Of a stretch of 64,000 bases of DNA, positions 49,254 to 61,414 are shown in pieces. Under the pieces are notes generated by a model, which saw only the letters and a program-made list of their open reading frames with translations, searched no databases and was not told the DNA's origin. The position numbers were made by a program, and so were the translations under genes. This DNA is from Epiperipatus broadwayi (lineage: Eukaryota > Onychophora > Udeonychophora > Euonychophora > Peripatidae), in NCBI GenBank assembly GCA_028023455.1, contig JAQFVV010000001.1, positions 24,665,401 through 24,729,400 on the forward strand, given 5' to 3'. Position 1 is the stretch's first letter, and every line of letters starts with the position of its first letter.

Positions 49254-51950
49254 ATGTAATAGTCAGAATCGTCTATCTCGCTAACACACTCAGAATTCAA
49301 ACCCCAGACACGAAACTGAACATTCCAGGAGAAGTTGCCTTCTAGATATACTAAGTTCGAATCTAAAGCCCAAATTTCACAGCGCCATCTATGTGACAAC
49401 GCATCTGATGCCACTACTAGTATGACCTTTGACCGGTGCCTGGTGGTCAGGGAGAAACAAAAGACTCTATACTAAAAGAAGTTTGGGTGGCTAATTAACG
49501 TCTATGGATTTACAGAAGAAATGCAGAAAATATATATATAGACCGAGACAGTGATAGGAATCAAATAAAATAAGAGATCAAATTTAGTTTTAAATAATTT
49601 CACAAAATTTATTCATATAAATTATATATATAACGCCACTGTCTGCTTATATGAGACAGGGACGCGTATTAAATAATTGTTGGCATTATATTTCAATAAA
49701 TGACAAAAGGTTTTAAAGCAAAGTGATATATTCTATTCCTCGGGCTAATAGCATTACGATAATGTGCTTGAAGAGATAGGAACATGTGCGAGGTGCTTTG
49801 AGTAATTATACAAGTTTAAGAAAATATTTGAAATTAAGTGTTCTAAAATATTTATTGATTTTGAGAATAGCACGGACAAAAGCTTACTAAGCAACAAAGT
49901 GGGAATGTGATCAAAGCATTTATCTGAGAATAATAATAATAGAGTTGCATTGGGAGGTCAGTATTGCTGATAATGAATTTATTAAAGTTGGAGGGTGTGA
50001 CACGTTTAAGTCACGGATGCTTTGTAAAATAAATATAAAACAATAATGGAATATTTGGAATGATTACGGAGGGCATCTTGCCGCTAACCCGTAGGAAAGT
50101 ATTTTATGAACAGCCGAAACTTAGCGACTGGGTGACAATTGCATTTAATTCCCAGGTGTGTCATTTGTGGACACACTCTGCCTGGAAATCGCAAAGAGAA
50201 CGGACTTTGGCCGTATAAAGAATCCTTGGAAAAGTAAAACAAAGTGGTCTCAACAACCAATTCACTTACCAGCAATATGAGACTAGTGTATATAAAACAT
50301 ACTGAATGGGTTTTACTTGGATTAAGAGAAATGCCCAAACAAATTCCCAGAAATTCATTTAAAAGGGTCCGCACATTCTCGACGTCAATGATGAACTTTG
50401 TAATTAAAGTAGAACACGGTAATTAAAATAAGAAAATGCATGCATGCAGGTTTGAAAAGTAAGTATAGATTTATATACGCAATCATGCATTAGGGGACAC
50501 ATTTAATCATTGACCTCGCACATACTCTCATATTAGATTAAAATCAATAACATGTAGATTTTAAACTATGTGACTATATTATATATTAAAGAAAAGAATC
50601 GCTCTCGAACGAGTGATTTGCAAGATAATAAAATTGGAAAATTATAAATTTAAAATATGCCTTAATAGCGGCGTCTTACTTTCAATAAAGGGACTAGTTC
50701 ACTCGGTCAAAGATGATTCTGACACATTATCATAATAAAATAAAAGAAAGCTTTATAAATAGAAAATATTAACCCAAGGATAGAGCAAAACTGTTGATTA
50801 TATTTGAACACTTTAAAGAAGTACATAATAAAGTTATGTGAAATAAAAGAAAAACAATTTTAAATAGCTATAGCATGTTAGTTATCACAAGAGCTCTTGG
50901 GTTAATTTAGGGTTACCTCTGGAGAAGCATTTAGGTAGATTGATGGTCGGCAGGTTTTTATATAATTTAACAGCAAAATCTGGAAATGTTCATATTTTTG
51001 GCAGCAGCAGCAGTTCCGGAGTTCCTTATGTGATAGCTTCCGATGGTCTGGAGCAGCGGCCGGCTATTCCGAGGGGACATAGCCATCTTAACGCCTCTAC
51101 TCTGTCATGTCAAGGTTAGCAAATTATTAGACTAGAACTCAGAATTTCTCTTAGAAACATTAGAATAAAACTGGAGAACAAAAGAAAACCCTTCTTTTAT
51201 AGTAGACTTTAACAATAGAACTGCCCTGGAGCATTACAAAAATATATCGGACTTATCAGCTGTAATTAAATCTATCCGAATGTCTAAAGGAATTCAACAT
51301 TAATTAATTTCTTTTGTTAATTTCCCTGTCGACATTCGAATTACAAACTAGATTTAATTAAAATTACTTTTATTAATTAAAGAAAACCTTAAGTGGACAT
51401 CTGCTGTTTTTAGATAAACTTATATAATATTAACTAATTAAACCATTGTCCATCATTTATTTTAACAGAAATATTTGGAATGACTTTTATTAAATTAAAC
51501 GAAAATTATTTTACTTTTAAATTGCAATATTTGAATCTATTTACTAAACGAATATTTACTAAATGAATTTTATTTTAAATCAAAATATATTACGACAGTA
51601 ATATATTTGTAAATAGATTCAAACAAAATAACTTTAACAATTTATAATTTTGATATGTTTTAAAATGCATATCATAGTGTGTGCACAATTACAACTTATA
51701 TAACCTACTTTTAAATAAATGTAAATTATGTGAACAAATACATAATTCATAATATTTTATTTTATTTGGGAACAAGTTATATATATATATAATACGAGCA
51801 TTGTGCTCGTGGTTTAAAATTAGGTGGGATTTTCGGTATATAAGCGTATTGCAGACACATGATAGATTGGGGTTCAAACTAAGGTATGAGGGTAGGAAAT
51901 AGGTGAGAAAAGGTGAAACAAAGATCTGCAAAGCAGACCTTACTGCTTCA
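49254..51950 (-). repeat. Element A 5' LTR (2697 bp)
   Basis: The + strand starts TGTAATAGTCAG and ends TACTGCTTCA. It matches 43760-46460 along its whole length with scattered substitutions and small indels. Confidence 0.85.
51168..51201 (-). promoter_or_regulatory. TATA-initiator pair in A 5' LTR
   Basis: On the minus strand TATAAAAG starts at 51201 and TCCAGTTTT has its A at 51172, 29 bases on. It leaves about 750 bases of U3 and nearly 1.9 kb of transcribed LTR before the primer site. Confidence 0.45.
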
Positions 51951-53235
51951 GTATACACACGCACACTCATATATGTAAATTTTTAATATTTTTTTTTTGA
52001 TTAAATGTCAATTCATTTTTTTAAAAAATATTAATTGCATATTATAAATCACGCGTTTGTGTACACATCAATGTAACAATTTAAATGTTGAATAGTAATT
52101 ATTTAAATCTCAATGTGAACATTTGAAATTTTGTATTATAATCAAAATCAGAAAATTCACGCACATATGTGTGTGTATATATGTCACTTGTATTGTAAAT
52201 AACAATGCATGTCAGATAGACACTTATATGTAAAATTTTGATCACTTTTTCTAAATTAAATGTTAATTCAAACATGTTAATTTTGTATCAAGCCACATGC
52301 CTGTGTGCTGAATGGGTTTTAAGTAAACCTAATTTATTAATCATGTAACTCAATGTATACTTTTCAAAATCAGAACCCTCATAAGACCTTAATTATTTAT
52401 TTTTTTATTGTTATTAATAAACTTATTTAATTGTTAAAATTGTCTCCATCATCTCTTGTTCACATACAGTAATAGAGCTCATGTTCTCTGAGCTAGATTT
52501 CAGACACGGATAAATGGGGATGTGTTTAGTGCTTTGGACATCCAGTGATGATCAATCATTATCCTGGTTGGTGCAAAAGAGGATACTCTTTAAAGCCCAT
52601 GCATTATCTTTTATTTTACTTTAGTCTTATTAAAAATTTAAGTTTATAGTTGGCCAGTATTTAAGTTGTCAGATCATTGATGATCAGCATGTTTTAAATG
52701 TCCCAGCATTATTGATTTGATTTCTGATTATTGTGTATTCTAATGGATGGGCACTAAGCTGGTGCATCCAAGTTATCTTTAAATACTGGCAAAGGCTCAA
52801 TAGTTAGCCTGGTCTAAAGAAGACCCATTTCAAATCCAGTCACAAGATTGACTGTTGATATGTTGTACTAATTTGTTTATTCCCCAAATGATGATGATGG
52901 ATGGCTATTCTCTCAAGTATTTACCCATACTTACTTTGACTTATAATGCTGGTTGAATTTAGAATTATTATAGTTGCTCTTCTGAGTTAGCTGGCTGATC
53001 TCATTGATCTCTCAATGTTCACTGAGATCTCTAATCTCATGTCCTTATAAAGTATTATTACTTATACATACCTCACAAATTATTGATCATATAAATTATT
53101 ACATATTACTTAAATATACTTTTTGTAAATATTTCATTTTAAATTTACTTGGGGGTTGATGTTGATTTGCCATCACCCAGTTCAAACTTGTTTTCCTACC
53201 ACCTCTTCTATTCAATACCCCCATCCCATTACAAA

Positions 53236-55455
53236 TAATGCTGGGACATTAAAATATGCTGATAATCATCAATGATCAGGCCGCTTGTACTGGCCAACTA
53301 TAAACTTAAATTTTTTTAATAAAGACTAAACTAAAGTAAAATATAGTGCGTGGGCTTTAAAGAGTATCCTTTTTTGCGCCAACCAGGATGGTGATTGATC
53401 ATCTTGGATGCCCAAAGCACTAAACACATCCCCATTTATCCGTGTCCGAAATCTAGCTCACAGAACATGGGCTCTATTACTGTATGTGAACAAGAGATGA
53501 TGGAATACAATTTTTAACAATTAAATATAAGTTTATTAATAACAAAAATAAATAAATAAATGATTAAGGTCTTATGAGGGTTCTGATTTTGAAAACTATT
53601 CATTGAGTTACATGATTAATAAATTAGGTTTATTCAAACCCATTCAGCACACAGGCATGTGGCTTGATACAAAATAAACATGTTTGAATTAACATTTAAT
53701 TTAGAAAAATGATCAAAATTTTACACATAAGTGTCTATCTGACACACATTTTTATTTACAATACAATTGACATATATACGCACACATATGTGCGGTGAAT
53801 TTTCTGATTTTGATTATAATACAGAATTTCAAATGATCACATTGAGATTTAAATAATTACTATTCAACATTTAAATTGTTACATTAATTTACAAAACATA
53901 TAATAAAATATATTCAAATTATTACTACGGTTTACATATATATATGCGCACAGACGCGCGGAAAATAAAAATAAATTGACATTTTATCTATTTCAACTTT
54001 TTACAATAGTATTAAAATTTTCTAATGCATAAATTTCCTACCTATACATGTGTATAAACAAAATATAGATACAATTTAAAATTAGTTTCAATTTATAAGT
54101 TCTCAAAAGTACAGTCAATTTTTTTGACAGGTATTTGTTGATTAATTATCAACGTTTTTGGACCAAATTACAAGATTTGCTTTTTCGATTTTAATTCAAA
54201 CAAAATTATGCTTGCATTTAAATTATATATTCTATTTTTTAAATGAATATGAAAATTATTTCTTAGCAAAATATATATAGCAAATCGTCTCTCTTTTAAA
54301 CATTTGACTGGAGCAAATTTTACTTTAAGTTACGAAGTTAAAATGTCTTTTATAAGAATATTTAAAAAAAATACACCTGGGGTTTCCTGCATGCATAGAT
54401 GAACAGTAGCATCAGTACACCAATTTCTTCAAGCTTTCTCTTGGTAAACTTGGTTTTTGGTCCATCAGAAAATGTAATACAGGTTTGTTGTCATCTTCAG
54501 GTAAAATTATCCAAGTAATTAGTTGGCATACCATGAGCTTACTTTTGTAGTCCAAACATTTGTCAAGCTGTCTTCTAGAACATATTTAAGCAGCTAGTTG
54601 ATGCATTTGAAGTGACCCTGGCTTCATGAATCAAAACTGCAGTAAACTATAAGGCAGCTACTGGACTGTCCTTAGATCTTCATAGGAGCTTTATATAACT
54701 CTGCTAGCTATTTTGTCCTTTTTTTATTTTTTCAGGCTATTGATTCAGAAGTGACCCAGCTTCAAAACCAAAACTCCTGTGAAGGAAAATAGTAGCAGCT
54801 CCTGCCTTCAGCAACATTAGTTCATAATAGCTTTTCTGCAAACTCTCTGCTACAGCCAACAACATACTGCTCTCTTCAAAATCATTATCCAAACTTTGCA
54901 GTTGGTCTAGTTGGTCCCTGCTTAAAATATTAAAAACTCTTCTGACCAACTCTTACAAAACTGCAAGCAGAACTGTTCTTTTCAAAATCACTATCCAGAC
55001 TGGAGATAATTTGTTATCAGCCCTTTTATAAAATCAGCTGAGGTATTAACAACATTTTGATGGAAAACAGAATTTTATCTTTATCTCTCTAATACCTTGG
55101 AATCTATATACATGTTTTCACTTAGACAATAAAAATTTACAAATTAATTAAGGATTTCAAAAATAGACAATTTTTTTAAAATTATCAAAAAAAAAAAACA
55201 TGTCTTCATTTAAACTTCAAAATCAGAATTACAAATAATATTTATCAGACCTTTTAAAAATACTTATTTCACAATGAAATTTTATTTTAAATCCAGAGTT
55301 ATTTAAACCTTCATTTATTATGATTTTACTTTAGGAAATATAAAAAAAATATCTACAAAACTTTATTCTGTGTTTATTTCTACTTTTCCTTTATTTTACA
55401 AATATATTTATGCATACACACTATATTAGTGTGTGTATGTAATCCAACTGGTTAC
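53236..55455 (-). repeat. X LTR, minus orientation, sense 3' end missing
   Basis: It picks up the X sequence at AATGCTGGGACATTAAAATATGC directly after the end of X element 2 and runs to CCAACTGGTTACA. It is close to 35281-37674, including the TATA-initiator region near 55030. About 450 bases of the sense 3' end are absent at the junction, so the two X copies meet head-on in opposite orientation. Confidence 0.7.
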
Positions 55456-56331
55456 AGTATATTGTCCTTTTTCTTAATATTTATCAACAGAACAAATATT
55501 TCAGTGTAAAAACATTCAGTAGTACAATCTCATATTAAATAATACATTTTTCATGTATGTATATTTTTCAGGCTAGTCTAGACTATGGCAAAATATAAGC
55601 ACATTAATATTTTTCATTCATAAACATTTATAAAGTATTTTATAGGTTATTTTTTCTTCCAGCAGACAATTTTCATTCTTATTTTCTTGCAAACAAAATA
55701 TATATACTCGCATTTATTAGATAAATAATTGTAAAAAATTCAAGATTTTTTTCTTATCAAATGCACACATCTTAATCAATAATTTTTTATATATATAACA
55801 CAATAATTTTTTAAAAAAAAATACCACAACCCATCTTAATTTTAATAAAGGAAATCACTTAAACACATAATCCATTTATCATTCTTTAAATAGTAAAAAC
55901 TTATAAGATGTATAGTTCTTTCATTCTTTGAACTAGGCAAATCTTTTTTTCTAAAATATAAATTCAAGTCATTTTCTCTCAATTTTGCTATGCATCACTT
56001 TCAGATACATAATCCATTCAAATTGCTCTTTATGATAAACTATTACATCTGCATTCATAGAACATAAATTGGCACTAGTATTATTGATGGTACAGGTCGC
56101 TGGATGGCACTGTTGCTATTCAAAAACATTGAAATATAACATTACCTGGCTGTGACATATTAAATAACTGACCTTTTTAAATAACTAAACAGCACCTCTA
56201 GCAGTGGGAGTACACTATTTCCACTACTACCATTTTGGCTTTTATATTTTTATTAGCCTCTTATCAGCATTTTCATGGATTAATCAAACATGTCACTGAT
56301 TCTAATGTTCCATTTTCAATCCATGCTGTAG
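55456..56331. other. AT-rich DNA, nothing recognised
   Basis: Non-coding; may include the unseen start of repeat Y. No open frame with protein character. Confidence 0.4.
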
Positions 56332-56760
56332 CTTCGTGCTTGCAATGGTCAATCTAAATTTTTTCTTATCTGACCCTTTAATTATTTAAGTGCCCCAAGG
56401 GTTAGTGTGCTTTGCATTTAATTAATAAAACAATCATTTCCATTTTAAAATTAAAACATGATTTATTTAAAAAAAAAAAAAAGAATCTAATTAACATTTT
56501 CCCTTTCATTGCTTTTAAACAAAAATATTAATCTTTATCTTAAGATCTTTATTTTTTTTCTATAAAAAGTACTTTTAAATACTTTTTTTTCTTAAAATAG
56601 TTTTAAAGTTTTCCATCTGTGCGATATATACATGTTAATATAACTCTATTAATTTTTTTTCAGTTTTTAATAAAACACTTTTTATTTAAGATTTATTTCC
56701 CCCTTTATGTATTAATTTTAAAATAATGTAATGACATATGTATACCATTACAATATATAT
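56332..56760 (+). repeat. Repeat Y, uninterrupted copy
   Basis: It matches 26870-27016 joined to 32159-32440, without the X and A sequences between them. It ends GTATACCATTACAATATAT. It serves as an empty-site reference for the X insertion at 27017. Confidence 0.7.
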
Positions 56761-56809
56761 ATATATGTGTGTGTGTATAAATAAAAATACATATATATAT
56801 ATAATTGTA
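56752..56809. repeat. Compound AT/GT microsatellite
   Basis: (AT)n, then (GT)n, an A-rich spacer and (AT)n again. Confidence 0.85.
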
Positions 56810-57289
56810 AGTGTTTATACATAAATTTAAAATATCCTTTTACAATAATACAAATTTTTTTAGTACCTATAGTTATATTTAGTATATTAAATATGCATGT
56901 ATATAAAATAGAAGTGATTAAGTTTTCCTTTAACTATAAAGAATAGAATGGTTCCTATTCTTGAAGTTTTTGATGGTAATGAGCTGTTTACTAATTGTGT
57001 TGAAATTTCAGAATGGAAATAATATTTAAGCCAGATATAAATGACATTTAATATTTGACTTCTAATTGATTATCAATGCAAAGGTTGTTAAAAATGAGAT
57101 GCAAATCTCTATTCTTTGCTTAATTATAATTTCATAATTAATAATTCCATATTTACATCTTGCTTAAATATTATTTCCTGCTTTATATCAGTAATGATAA
57201 AGCAGGAAGCAGTGGTAGTAATAAACATAAGTATTATAAATATATTTTTTGTCTAAATAGAGATACAATGAATATGCTAATTTTACACA

Positions 57290-58970
57290 AACTTTTCCAG
57301 AATTGAATGGAGTGCAGTACTATAGCAATGAATTTATAAGCTACATCACTAATGCTGCATATTATGTTCTGGAAAAAGAATTAATCATCATGCATTTAAT
57401 ATTCTTTTATTAAGTATATTGGCTGCAATTGAAGAAGTTACTCAAAAACTGCTTCTAGAAACAGCAGAATTTCATGAGAATAATAAAGAATTATCAGCAA
57501 TCCAAGTCAAATTACCTATGTTAAGAAAAATTAAATTTTTCTAATTAGACAGATATATAATCATTCTCCTTATTGACAAAAACAATGCTACTGATTAATG
57601 AACTCTACTAATAAGTATAATAAAATAAGAGATCTTCACAGCAGTCCAATACAAAAAAGTAACAAGAAATCCCATACTAATTACAGAGACAAAACTACAA
57701 GCATTACTGAAAAAGGAATGTATTTTATTGATTTTGAAAAAAAAAAAATAAAAAAAAATGCAATTCCACGTCTCTATGGTCTGCATAAAATCCATAAGGA
57801 GCAAGTTCCATTAATAAGAAGTATTGCTAGTTCACAATATCAAAATTTCTTTCCAACATTTTTTAATCCTTTGGCATGTAAATTGTAATCCTTTCTCAGA
57901 GATTCTAAGCACCTTGTGAAGATAATTAAAGAGGCTTAGTAAGCTGTGATTTAGAAAGTTTATTCACAATATATGAAATCAGTGATGAAATATTATCTAT
58001 TGTAAGAAAGGGTGATATTACTAACAGTTGGTGCATATACTAACCTGTTTGCTGTGATATTAATAACAGTTGAATGTATTTGTAATATTTAAATAAAATT
58101 AAACTTTTCTAAAGACATTCAACACACATATTAGATGATGGAAATAGTCCAATATAAAAATACAGCAATGAAAATAATAGCCTACAAACCAGAATAATGG
58201 AATTTATTAACACTCTTTACAATATAGTTTCAATACAATACATAATTATTCCAACAAAGTCAAAGTATTGCTAGGACTTCATCACCAGTTTAATATTTAC
58301 ATGAGAGAGGTTGAAACTGTAGCCCCTAAATACTATTCCATTTTCACCAAAAGCCTGGCTTATGCTTGTAGTGAAGCATCATACAGACATTCTACACACA
58401 CATCTCCTTTAACTAAATTCATAAGAGAATTAAAACAAAAATTGGCATTTTTAGATGTTCTGATGACAAGATTAACTCATGGAAAAATCAAAACAAGTGT
58501 TTATAGAACTAATGATTTGAGGGAAAAAAAACATTAAAAACACACACACTAAATCAATATTGCAGTGTATCCATACACATTAGAGGTATCAAACTATTTA
58601 AAGAAAGTCTGCGATCCAATATAACAGAACCTTTTCAAAGCAATAGGACACTGTGAGAAATCATAACCTACACAAAATCAGGACATGAAATGCTGAAAAA
58701 CAAGGTCTATATAAAATATCATATAACGGTGTAAGAATGTATATTGGTGAAACTAGCTGCTCTATTGGAAATTGATTAAAAGAACATAAAAAGTAGCAAA
58801 TGTTGAATAATCCAATGAACATGTGTTTAATTGAGACAACACAAGCATTTTTGGCAGAGAGCTAAAAAGAAAATAAAATTCAGAGAAGCTGCTCATATAA
58901 TAATGATAAATAACCCCATAAGTCAACCTAATGTGATAATCTATTATATTTTTAAACTACTCATTAATCT
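57290..58970 (+). pseudogene. Decayed Penelope-like element with RT and GIY-YIG pieces
   Basis: Translation in shifting frames follows the Penelope polyprotein order. About 57360: YVLEKELI, then AAIEEVTQKLLLETAEF. About 57563: IILLIDKNNAT. About 57645: YKKVTRNPILITETKLQALL. About 57757: NAIPRLYGLHKIHKEQVPLI, the conserved RT fingers motif. About 58262-58380: LHHQFNIYMREVET. About 58440: KLAFLDVLMTRLTHGKIKTSVY, the LPFLDV block. About 58708: YKISYNGVRMYIGETSCSIG, the GIY-YIG endonuclease signature. About 58878: REAAHIIMINNPISQP, the C-terminal block. Known family: reverse transcriptase plus GIY-YIG nuclease used for target-primed insertion. Many stops and frameshifts are present, and the YVDD catalytic block is not readable, so it is dead. 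The usual flanking terminal repeats were not found. Confidence 0.8.
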
Positions 58971-59895
58971 TGACCTCAAAAGGAAGAAATCAGAAGGATC
59001 CTCATATATATATGTATATAAAACTTCTACTGATTTTTGCCTCCGACAAAATAGCCAAATTGGTTAAAGTTCAGCCAAAAATCCAATATTCTCGAATCCC
59101 TGATCAGGCTAGCAATTTAATATCATTCACAATGTAGTATTATCTAATACCTAAGCATTATTATTAATAATTACATATATTTTTAAAAAATATGAAATTT
59201 CAATTTTTTTTACAAAAAAAAATTAACTAATCTAACATACAATCACAAATAAAGTACTACTACCATGACAATCATCTAAATGAAAAAGCCAACTCTTAAT
59301 TTCATTTTCCATTTACATGAAAAGATTTGTAATGATAAGTGCGAGTAACAAGATTTTTGACTGCTGATCAGTATTCATTTAAAAATATAGATAACTTTTT
59401 AAAATAAAATCTGAAATCTTATAAAAATACCTAATCTTGAAATTAGATTGTCTTTTCTATTGATTCCATTTCACTCCAATTGAATTATTGTGATAATGCA
59501 AGGTTACTTCAATACTATGACAATTAAACCATTGCTATGAATTTTCATACTCATATAAATATTACTAGAAGCATAAAACACAAGTTTTATTTACTTTTTT
59601 TTTAAAACTATTAAATTGGATTATTTTTCTTTCCAATCTAATAAAAACATTTTTTAAAAATAGAATGTTAAAAAATATTACAAGAGTAATAAGATTAGCA
59701 TTTAGTCTTTCACCTATAAAGTTTTGACATGGGATACATCTGTCAGAGGGGTAATTAATAATTGTAATCAAGAATTGAAGGATTTTAACTTCTTGAACAA
59801 TAGTACATTGCAACACCAAAATATCAATCTACAATGTAGTAAAGTAAGCAATATATATATATAATCAAATACAAATATAGTGACTATACTAAATG
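58971..59895. other. AT-rich DNA after the Penelope-like element
   Basis: No coding signal. The 84-codon minus frame at 59819-59565 has low-complexity composition and no domain. Confidence 0.45.
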
Positions 59896-60168
59896 TAATT
59901 AGAAAGGTCTTTCAGGCTTTTAAGCACCCTACAGCTATCCACTTTATCTTATACAACTGATACACATGACCACATATGTGTGAAAAAGATAAATGACCTC
60001 CAATATATGTATTTCATGCTGAACCAGCACTCATTAGTTTGTCCAGATCACCATTTCCCACACATATATATAATCAGTCCTCAGTTTATATTAAGATAGC
60101 AAATAATCAAACTTTAATAGACAAGCTTCAATCTTCTCCACCCTCCAACTCTTCATCCATCCACATCA
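59896..60168 (-). repeat. SINE-like repeat unit 1, antisense
   Basis: Reverse complement of 60463-60727 with moderate divergence: shared blocks CTTTATCTTATACAACTGATACACATG, TATTTCATGCTGAA.CAGCACTCAT, CCAGATCACCAT, TCTCCACCCTCCAACTCTTC. Read on the minus strand, its end carries a degenerate RNA polymerase III B-box-like sequence. Confidence 0.6.
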
Positions 60169-60357
60169 TTGAAAATCCGATGATGAAATGCTCAAAGACT
60201 TTGTTGATGCCAATAATATTGTCACACTAATGTTGATTTTAAGTCTGCCTGACTCCTCACATATAGGACCCCAATATGACCATTTAAATACACAGAAGAA
60301 AGATGGCCAAAATACAAGCTGAATATGTAATATTTCAATTACAAGTATATTAACTAT

Positions 60358-60460
60358 ATTAAACTTAATGTGATTAGAAGGGACTTGAACTAAGACTTTC
60401 AAGCTCCTCACAGCTATTCACTCTATCTTATACAACTGATACACATGGCCACATACATTA
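60358..60460 (-). repeat. SINE-like repeat unit 2, antisense fragment
   Basis: Direct repeat of the start of unit 1: TTAGAAGGGACTTGAACTAAG, TTTCAAGCTCCTCACAGCTA, TCTATCTTATACAACTGATA. On the minus strand AGTTCAAGTCCC is a good B-box match (GGTTCRANTCC) and the preceding GATAGAGTGAATAGCTGTGAGG fits an anticodon-arm region, so a tRNA-derived SINE head is plausible. Confidence 0.5.
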
Positions 60461-60462
60461 GA

Positions 60463-60727
60463 AATGATATGGATGACTGAAGAGTTGGAGGGTGGAGAAA
60501 ATTGAAGCTTGGTCCATTAAAGTTTGAAAATTTGCTATCCTAATATAAACTAGCACTGATTGTAGATGGTGATCTGGACCAACTGATGAGTGCTGCTTCA
60601 GCATGAAATATGTATATTGGAAATCATTTATCTTTTTCACATGTATGTGATTATGTGTATTGGTTGTATAATACAGAGTGGATAGTTGTGGTGAGCTTGA
60701 AAGTTTGAATTCAAGTTTCTTCTAAAT
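60463..60727 (+). repeat. SINE-like repeat unit 3, sense
   Basis: Inverted partner of unit 1. It ends GAAAGTTTGAATTCAAGTTTC, where GAATTCAAGTTTC corresponds to the B box of unit 2 with changes. Confidence 0.55.
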
Positions 60728-61183
60728 ATATATATATTGATTTTTTTCATTCAACTCTACTTTATGCCAATACCATAGAACTTAATAAGAATTTATATAC
60801 CCCATTATTAACAATATAATTTATCCATAAAATACAAGACTCAGCATAAAAAAAGATGCACTACATTAAAGGTTATTACAGAAAGAGTCCATTTATTTCA
60901 TCCAGTTCTTGACAACAAAAAAAGAACAAATTCAAAAGTTACAAGTTCAATTAATATTTCATAATTCATATAATTTATGACAAGACAATTTTTAGTAGTC
61001 GTATTACTATGTCGAAGTTAAATATGATTTGTTTAAAATACACTTTTATAATAATGTTTATCAAACAACATTACAACTTATTGCTTGAAGAGAAATAACA
61101 GCATGAAAGCATGGGCTTTTTTTTTTTTTTACCTGTTTCCTTTTTCACAGATTTTATGTCATTATTATCATATACTAATATGA
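60728..61183. other. AT-rich DNA, nothing firm
   Basis: Only a poly-T plus CTGTTTCCTTTTTCACAG tract at 61119-61150, which looks like a 3' splice site, stands out. Confidence 0.4.
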
Positions 61184-61414
61184 ATGTCAAATGTAGTCTT
61201 ATTACATAATATGTCATTAGAAATTAAAAAGACACATCACAATATTTGCAAAGCTATAATTATAGACCAAACGATTCCTAAATCAATTCTTTTAAACAAC
61301 GAAAATAAAAAAAACTGCAATCAATTAAATGCAATAGTTATGCTTTACCTGTTACTTGGTAAAATCAGTCTGTTGGAATATTTCTCAGATATACCTTTAT
61401 TATTCCGTAAATGA
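61184..61414 (+). CDS. Possible last coding exon, unidentified
   Basis: A splice-acceptor-like tract ends at 61150. Its frame hits a TGA at 61181, immediately before an ATG at 61184 that opens 76 codons ending TGA at 61414. The peptide (SLEIKKTHHNICKAIIIDQ, then CNQLNAIVMLYLLLGKISLL) looks protein-like, and AATAAA follows about 10 bases after the stop. If coding, either a different acceptor just downstream is used or it is a single small exon or relic. No domain recognised. Confidence 0.25.
   Translation: MSNVVLLHNMSLEIKKTHHNICKAIIIDQTIPKSILLNNENKKNCNQLNAIVMLYLLLGKISLLEYFSDIPLLFRK

Larger units (their letters stand above)
43760..51950 (-). mobile_element. Element A: gypsy-group LTR retrotransposon with broken gag
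   Basis: Two direct LTRs of about 2.7 kb (43760-46460, 49254-51950) differing at a small number of sites, enclosing 2793 bases. On the minus strand the order is LTR, primer site (49231-49208), leader, gag remnant (47915-46840), a short purine run AAGGGAATG before the second LTR at 46460. No reverse transcriptase or integrase is present. Flanks are GAAT (43756-43759) and GTAT (51951-51954), consistent with a 4-base duplication with one mutation. The paralogous X LTR at 40040-40075 shows the site without an insertion. Confidence 0.85.
41213..53233 (+). mobile_element. X element 2, plus strand, split by element A
   Basis: A 5'-truncated LTR (41213-41506, ending CATCCCATTACA), a doubled primer-site region, an interior (41507-42427) that is the inverted counterpart of 37675-38546, and a 3' LTR. 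That LTR starts TGTAACAAGTTGG at 42428, is broken at 43759, and resumes at 51951 to end CATCCCATTACA at 53233. Joined across the A insertion it measures about 2.6 kb. The TATA-initiator pair is at 42844-42877. The interior is non-coding like that of X element 1. The order X1, truncated LTR, X2 in opposite orientation points to rearrangement after insertion. Confidence 0.7.
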
